Virus record (IMG/VR): IMGVR_UViG_3300044701_002512
Coordinates: 1-64,000 of that record
Length of the DNA stretch: 64,000 nucleotides
Strand: one strand, 5' to 3'
DNA from: a virus
Shown: one piece after another, positions 60,651 to 64,000 of the stretch
Numbering within the stretch: the first letter of the stretch is position 1
How the letters are laid out: the number at the start of each line of letters is the position of its first letter
Position numbers and translations under genes: made by a program
Notes under the pieces: model-generated
Seen by the model: only the letters and a program-made list of their open reading frames with translations
What the model was told of the DNA's origin: nothing
The model's database searches: none

Positions 60651-60811
60651 TGAAATACTATCTCTTCTTCACTCTTGCCTTTGGTGCTATGCTTGGATGG
60701 AATGCATTTCTCATCCAACGTGATAATAAAATGTTTGAAAGTTACAAGAACCGTCAAGCACAAATCTGTGAACAAATGAAATCATTTCATCCTGATTGCC
60801 ACATTGAATGA
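60650..60811 (+). CDS. Small membrane protein (53 aa)
   Basis: An N-terminal membrane span (YYLFFTLAFGAMLGWNAFLI) is followed by a soluble tail with two Cys (AQICEQMKSFHPDCHIE). Coupled by a one-base overlap to the previous gene and ATGATG to the next. Confidence 0.55.
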   Translation: MKYYLFFTLAFGAMLGWNAFLIQRDNKMFESYKNRQAQICEQMKSFHPDCHIE

Positions 60812-61032
60812 TGGAAAAGTTATCACATTGCCCAGCATGTAATGCACACTGGCACACAATTCCAATTCCTGAGCATCTGCACGAGCAGTATTCGCCACCG
60901 TATTTTTATTCTCGTGTGATTGCGTTACAATCATGGGAGACTGATCGTACACATTCGTATCATTGCCCTGATTGCGGTACCGTATTCAACCTTGACGGAA
61001 CGATAAAGAACGCTAATGGCTCCTTACCTTGA
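60808..61032 (+). CDS. Zinc-ribbon protein (74 aa)
   Basis: Two C-P-x-C knuckles, HCPACNAHW near the N-terminus and YHCPDCGTVF near the C-terminus, form a classical four-Cys zinc ribbon. Start may be 60808 or 60811. Probably a small nucleic-acid- or protein-binding module. Confidence 0.7.
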   Translation: MMEKLSHCPACNAHWHTIPIPEHLHEQYSPPYFYSRVIALQSWETDRTHSYHCPDCGTVFNLDGTIKNANGSLP

Positions 61033-61057
61033 CATGTCGTGGCATCCCTGGTATGAT
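61029..61057 (+). promoter_or_regulatory. Sigma70-type promoter
   Basis: TTGACA at 61029-61034, a 17-base spacer and TATGAT at 61052-61057. A degenerate copy of the upstream element (ATAAAGAACGCTAAT, 61003-61017) lies 11 bases before it. This promoter sits inside what would be the N-terminus of a longer reading of the next gene. Confidence 0.75.
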
Positions 61058-61078
61058 ACTTGTATCGACAGCAAACCG

Positions 61079-61444
61079 ATGACCTCTGCATTTCTGACCA
61101 AAGACTTCAGCGACTTCTGTGCTCAACGTGATGCACAGAATACCATTCAACTCAATGTTGTCAAGTATGTTTGGCAACTGTGTGATGCTCTGCGTCATGC
61201 TGCTCCTGATGGTTATGATTATACCTTTGAGTCTGGCAAAAAGTATCACAAGGTCATCATGATTGACTCTAGTGGTGCTCGCTCTGTGCATTGCTTCGTT
61301 GACAAAAAGACTGGCGAAGTCTACAAGTCTGCATCATGGAAAGCACCTGCCAAGGGTGTGCGTTACGATCTGCGTCTGATCAAAGATCGTGAGTATCTGT
61401 TTCAACATGCTGATTGGGCAGGCGCTTACCTTTACATGAAGTGA
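61079..61444 (+). CDS. Hypothetical protein (121 aa)
   Basis: Start at ATG 61079 is preferred because the promoter ends at 61057; an in-frame ATG at 61016 lies upstream of it. Helix FLTKDFSDFCAQRDAQNTIQ, then YKVIMID-like strands (KKYHKVIMIDSSGARSVHCF) and DKKTGEVYKSASWKAPAKG, a D-x-x-T-G-x-x-Y-x-x-A pattern I recall from cyanophage proteins of unknown function. Confidence 0.6.
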   Translation: MTSAFLTKDFSDFCAQRDAQNTIQLNVVKYVWQLCDALRHAAPDGYDYTFESGKKYHKVIMIDSSGARSVHCFVDKKTGEVYKSASWKAPAKGVRYDLRLIKDREYLFQHADWAGAYLYMK

Positions 61445-61449
61445 TTATC

Positions 61450-61560
61450 ATGACTGACAAAATTGTTGACCTTCTCATTCTGGAGTTAAAACTCTACCTC
61501 AGTGGTCACGAATGTGCTGCTGATTCTATCTATCGTTATCGTAAAGGTATTGCAAAATGA
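61450..61560 (+). CDS. Small hypothetical protein (36 aa)
   Basis: Amphipathic helix IVDLLILELKLYLSG and a basic end (YRYRKGIAK). Supported by the ATGA overlap with the next gene. Confidence 0.45.
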   Translation: MTDKIVDLLILELKLYLSGHECAADSIYRYRKGIAK

Positions 61561-61694
61561 TTACTACTATCATGGCAGGATTTGCATTTGGTTATTGTGT
61601 GGTTGATATTGTTATGAACTATCGTGCCAACAAACGTATCGAAGAAATGGTAAATCAAATCGAAGATACATATAAAGAGAATTTTGATGATTAA
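61557..61694 (+). CDS. Small membrane peptide (45 aa)
   Basis: The N-terminal hydrophobic stretch TTIMAGFAFGYCVVDIVM could span a membrane. A charged helical tail follows (RIEEMVNQIEDTYKENFDD). Not recognised. Confidence 0.5.
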   Translation: MITTIMAGFAFGYCVVDIVMNYRANKRIEEMVNQIEDTYKENFDD

Positions 61695-61695
61695 C

Positions 61696-61899
61696 ATGAC
61701 ACATCACGACCTGTTAATTGATTCTATCATGAGTATTCTCTACGATTTCCATAAAGATGGTGAGAGTGGAGAATTGTGGAATTACGCTACTGCTGAACAG
61801 AGCGCACAAGAGATTCTAGTTTTAGTGGAAGAGTTTCAAGAGAAACGAGCAAAACTAGGTAAAAAGAAATCGTATTTACACTGGAGAGCATCTGACTGA
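61696..61899 (+). CDS. Small hypothetical protein (67 aa)
   Basis: Helical and acidic (LLIDSIMSILYDFHKDGESG; QEILVLVEEFQEKRAKLG). The start at ATG 61696 clears the previous stop; ATG 61687 is also in frame. Confidence 0.5.
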   Translation: MTHHDLLIDSIMSILYDFHKDGESGELWNYATAEQSAQEILVLVEEFQEKRAKLGKKKSYLHWRASD

Positions 61900-62105
61900 T
61901 GGCATTATCACAACAAGTAGTAGAATCGCTTGATGAAGCACAAGCAGCAATGCGTAATGCACTTGCGTTTGCAGCACGAAATGAGCGCCCGATGGTATCT
62001 AAATGTATTTCTGAGTTAATGTGTGACATTGACAAACTCAAGTCACTTGATGAACTGTTTGATACTATTGACAGGTGGAAAGATGAGTCTTCTAAAAATC
62101 AATAA
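61899..62105 (+). CDS. Small helical protein (68 aa)
   Basis: Ala-rich helices (DEAQAAMRNALAFAARNE, LKSLDELFDTIDRWKDE), likely a helical bundle. TGATG overlap with the previous gene. Confidence 0.55.
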   Translation: MALSQQVVESLDEAQAAMRNALAFAARNERPMVSKCISELMCDIDKLKSLDELFDTIDRWKDESSKNQ

Positions 62106-62307
62106 AGCATCACTCTATGATGTGCCTGTGAAAACAACTCCAGAAAATGTCAAAGAAGCAAACGAAGCATTATTCTATTGCACAATGACATTACCTGCTG
62201 CTGCTAAACACTGTGGCATGACTCATAAAGAAATGAAACTGACATTCTTTGAGTATCTGAAGTATCATCCACGAACATATGGAACGCAAGATAGTAACGA
62301 TCGTTGA
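62083..62307 (+). CDS. Small helix-turn-helix-like protein (74 aa)
   Basis: TLPAAAKHCGMTHKEMKLTF has the spacing of a helix-turn-helix, followed by EYLKYHP. I recall similar proteins in cyanophages. DNA binding is plausible but unproven. The start at ATG 62083 overlaps the previous gene by 23 bases. Confidence 0.55.
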   Translation: MSLLKINKASLYDVPVKTTPENVKEANEALFYCTMTLPAAAKHCGMTHKEMKLTFFEYLKYHPRTYGTQDSNDR

Positions 62308-63016
62308 TCATTTCTTTGGGAATGATTTACCACGAGTGCAACATCTTGCGGAAACACTTCCGTACTATGATCGTGAGATACTACACAAAGAGAGAAAACA
62401 TTGGCCAGGCGCGAGAACAGATTGCCTGAGTATTGTAGCACCAGATTTTTATGCTGAACTGTGCCCCAAGATTTTTGATGCAATCTTTGATATTACTTGC
62501 ATGAAGAAACTGGAAGCACGAATGACTGTGTATTTTCAGCGTATTGAATCATTTTCTGATGACGCTAGTGATCCTATTAATCTAGGATGGATACATCAAG
62601 ACAATACAAATTTGTCTGGTATTATTTACGTCAAAGAGCATGAACATGGCACAAACATCAATCAACCAATCATTGATGATAAACTCAAACAAGAGTTAGA
62701 AACTGGTGAATGGAAGGTAGATGATGACACCAAGTATCGATTCTTCAATCATGATGAAACGTTAGATTTAAATGACTATCGTGATGCTGTTGTGAAGCAT
62801 AATACACGATTTAAACCAGACATTCAGGTAGGAAACAACGTAGATCGTTTGTTTACATTTACAGGAGACTATTGGCACAATGCAGTAAACTATCATGGCA
62901 CAACACCACGATACACGATTGTATTCTTTCTACATGAATTGCATGTAGAAACATACCCAGCACAACAAAAAGAAATTTTTGTAAAACCACACCACATTGC
63001 TCTCTACCCCTGTTGA
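62279..63016 (+). CDS. 2OG-Fe(II) oxygenase-like protein (d)
   Basis: This 245-residue protein has LGWIHQDNTNLSGIIYVKEH, giving His-x-Asp, then DYWHNAVNYHGTTPRYTIVF with the distal His and an Arg. This His-Gln-Asp and W-H-x-A pattern fits a DUF6445-type branch of the 2OG oxygenases. The substrate is unknown. Its stop overlaps the -35 box of the next promoter. Confidence 0.7.
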   Translation: MERKIVTIVDHFFGNDLPRVQHLAETLPYYDREILHKERKHWPGARTDCLSIVAPDFYAELCPKIFDAIFDITCMKKLEARMTVYFQRIESFSDDASDPINLGWIHQDNTNLSGIIYVKEHEHGTNINQPIIDDKLKQELETGEWKVDDDTKYRFFNHDETLDLNDYRDAVVKHNTRFKPDIQVGNNVDRLFTFTGDYWHNAVNYHGTTPRYTIVFFLHELHVETYPAQQKEIFVKPHHIALYPC

Positions 63017-63041
63017 CAATGAATCGTTTCGATGTTAAAAT
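63013..63041 (+). promoter_or_regulatory. Sigma70-type promoter
   Basis: TTGACA at 63013-63018, a 17-base spacer and TAAAAT at 63036-63041. It overlaps the previous stop and the first possible codons of the next gene. Confidence 0.6.
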
Positions 63042-63273
63042 GAATCAAGTCGCAACCAACGCTATGAATTACCTGGCACTCGGTAACGAGATCTATTGGC
63101 AACAACTGGATGGTCTCTATGTGAGATCCAATGGTAAATCAGAGCGTATTACCATGGAATCAATCGAGAATGATGATGATATGGAGTTCTACGCGAATCT
63201 CGCGTATCACCTCACTCAAATCACTCTGCTCGCACAAGAGCGTCAACAACAACTCACCGCAAAAGTCAAATGA
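63019..63273 (+). CDS. Small hypothetical protein (84 aa)
   Basis: The start is uncertain: ATG 63019 is first, but the promoter would place the RNA start near 63048, favouring ATG 63064 (MNYLALGNEIYWQ). Strand-rich middle (LDGLYVRSNGKSERITM) and helical end. Not recognised. Confidence 0.5.
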   Translation: MNRFDVKMNQVATNAMNYLALGNEIYWQQLDGLYVRSNGKSERITMESIENDDDMEFYANLAYHLTQITLLAQERQQQLTAKVK

Positions 63274-63473
63274 TTACTCTCAATCCTATCAACGAAACGA
63301 CTTACAAAGTGGTCATTCAATCTGATGATCTGACTGAGGAAGATCATATTAAACTGTTACGCAAGCGTGATTTATTCCCTGCGGAATTTGTTCATCAACT
63401 CATTGATCTCATTCCACCAAATCAAACATTTGACACATATGATCATTATAGCATGACTCTATATGTCAAATGA
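63270..63473 (+). CDS. Small hypothetical protein (67 aa)
   Basis: Strand YKVVIQSDDLTEEDHI and helix FPAEFVHQLIDLIPP. Not recognised. ATGA overlap with the previous gene. Confidence 0.5.
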   Translation: MITLNPINETTYKVVIQSDDLTEEDHIKLLRKRDLFPAEFVHQLIDLIPPNQTFDTYDHYSMTLYVK

Positions 63474-63696
63474 AGAACACTACAATCACCTAATAGACTG
63501 GTCAGGTAAGCGTATTGATTACCTGCTCAGTCGTTCTCGTGCATGTAAGAATCCCAAACTTAAAACTAAACATCGACTCAATGCACAAGCATTAGAAGAA
63601 GAGTTTTTTGATTGGTTCGCTGCACGACACTCAGACTCAAAATCTAACGTTCTTTTCATACCTTATCATGGAAATTTCAAGCACCCCCAAGACTGA
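63463..63696 (+). CDS. Small basic protein (77 aa)
   Basis: Helical and Lys/Arg-rich (GKRIDYLLSRSRACKNPKLK; HRLNAQALEEEFFDWFAARH). Not recognised. Confidence 0.5.
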   Translation: MSNEEHYNHLIDWSGKRIDYLLSRSRACKNPKLKTKHRLNAQALEEEFFDWFAARHSDSKSNVLFIPYHGNFKHPQD

Positions 63697-63874
63697 TCCT
63701 CTCGTTGAAATCGTTGTAGATCGTGAAGGATTGCAAGTGATGATTGATGCTGCTAAATTAGCAATTCAATCAATCAATGAATGGAATTTAGGTGATGAAT
63801 ATGATACCAACGTCACACCCTATCACGAAATGCTCTCTCAACTACAAGAACAATACGATCGATTCTATTCATGA
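63668..63874 (+). CDS. Small hypothetical protein (68 aa)
   Basis: The start at ATG 63668 (MEISSTPKTDPLVEIVVD) overlaps the previous gene by 29 bases. Acidic, with a helix QVMIDAAKLAIQSINEW. Not recognised. Confidence 0.5.
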   Translation: MEISSTPKTDPLVEIVVDREGLQVMIDAAKLAIQSINEWNLGDEYDTNVTPYHEMLSQLQEQYDRFYS

Positions 63875-64000
63875 AACCACTGGTCGCATTTCCATATTAT
63901 TCCTATCACATTCCACCAGATGCTTACAATAAGCAGGAACTGATTGATTCTATGTTGCATAATTATCAACTAGAACCATCTAGGAATGAATGGAATCCAG
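63871..64000 (+). CDS. Partial gene at window end
   Basis: Opens by ATGA overlap with MKPLVAFPYYSYHIPPDAY and runs off the window after 43 codons. The opening resembles short oxygenase-type proteins, but too little is visible to assign it. Confidence 0.5.
   Translation, partial: MKPLVAFPYYSYHIPPDAYNKQELIDSMLHNYQLEPSRNEWNP

Overview
The window looks like part of a T4-like cyanomyovirus (a contractile-tailed phage of marine Synechococcus or Prochlorococcus). The evidence is internal: T4-type proteins gp32, gp53, gp48, gp4, gp54-like and gp26; T4-type late promoter boxes (TATAAATA and close variants); a phage tRNA cluster; several 2OG-Fe(II) oxygenase-like genes; and a small protein whose C-terminus matches CP12, the cyanobacterial Calvin-cycle inhibitor. 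The DNA is AT-rich, genes are tightly packed, and neighbouring genes commonly overlap by ATGA. All functions below come from reading motifs; no database search was run.

Layout. (1) 1-0.9 kb: 3' part of gp32. (2) 0.9-3.6 kb, minus strand: gp53, gp48, an unidentified protein and gp4, convergent with gp32. (3) 3.6-19.3 kb, plus strand: tube-initiator-like protein, gp26, a 54-residue protein, three large hub/tape-measure-like proteins (one with an M23 peptidase domain, one with a lytic-transglycosylase-like domain and an EF-hand-like loop), a gp27-like hub protein, the CP12-like gene, a gp5-like OB-fold protein without lysozyme, and a spike-like beta protein. (4) 19.3-20.35 kb: sigma70-type promoters, tRNAs with anticodons CAT, TTT, TAA and TGT, two small genes, and a strong terminator followed directly by a late promoter. 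(5) 20.4-44.5 kb: host-recognition module with a 4023-residue repeat-rich fibre protein, three tail-collar proteins carrying paired HxH motifs, three paralogous Ig-like/glycine-rich proteins, a 2OG oxygenase and a probable fibre-assembly chaperone. (6) 44.5-47.0 kb: four unidentified genes. (7) 47-64 kb: early/accessory region with a DNA methyltransferase cassette, a run of about 30 small overlapping genes, an RlpA-like/secreted/thioredoxin-like trio, an SF2 helicase, and promoter-led clusters of small genes.

Regulation. Two promoter classes are visible. ATAAATA-type late boxes precede virion genes. TTGACA-N17-TATAAT-type promoters precede the tRNAs and accessory genes. In the accessory region a conserved 15-bp element sits exactly 10 bp upstream of the -35 box at three promoters, with a degenerate fourth copy. 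Three promoters have their -35 hexamer built into a terminator-like hairpin. These recurrent promoter elements and the CP12-like gene embedded in the baseplate operon are the most interesting observations.
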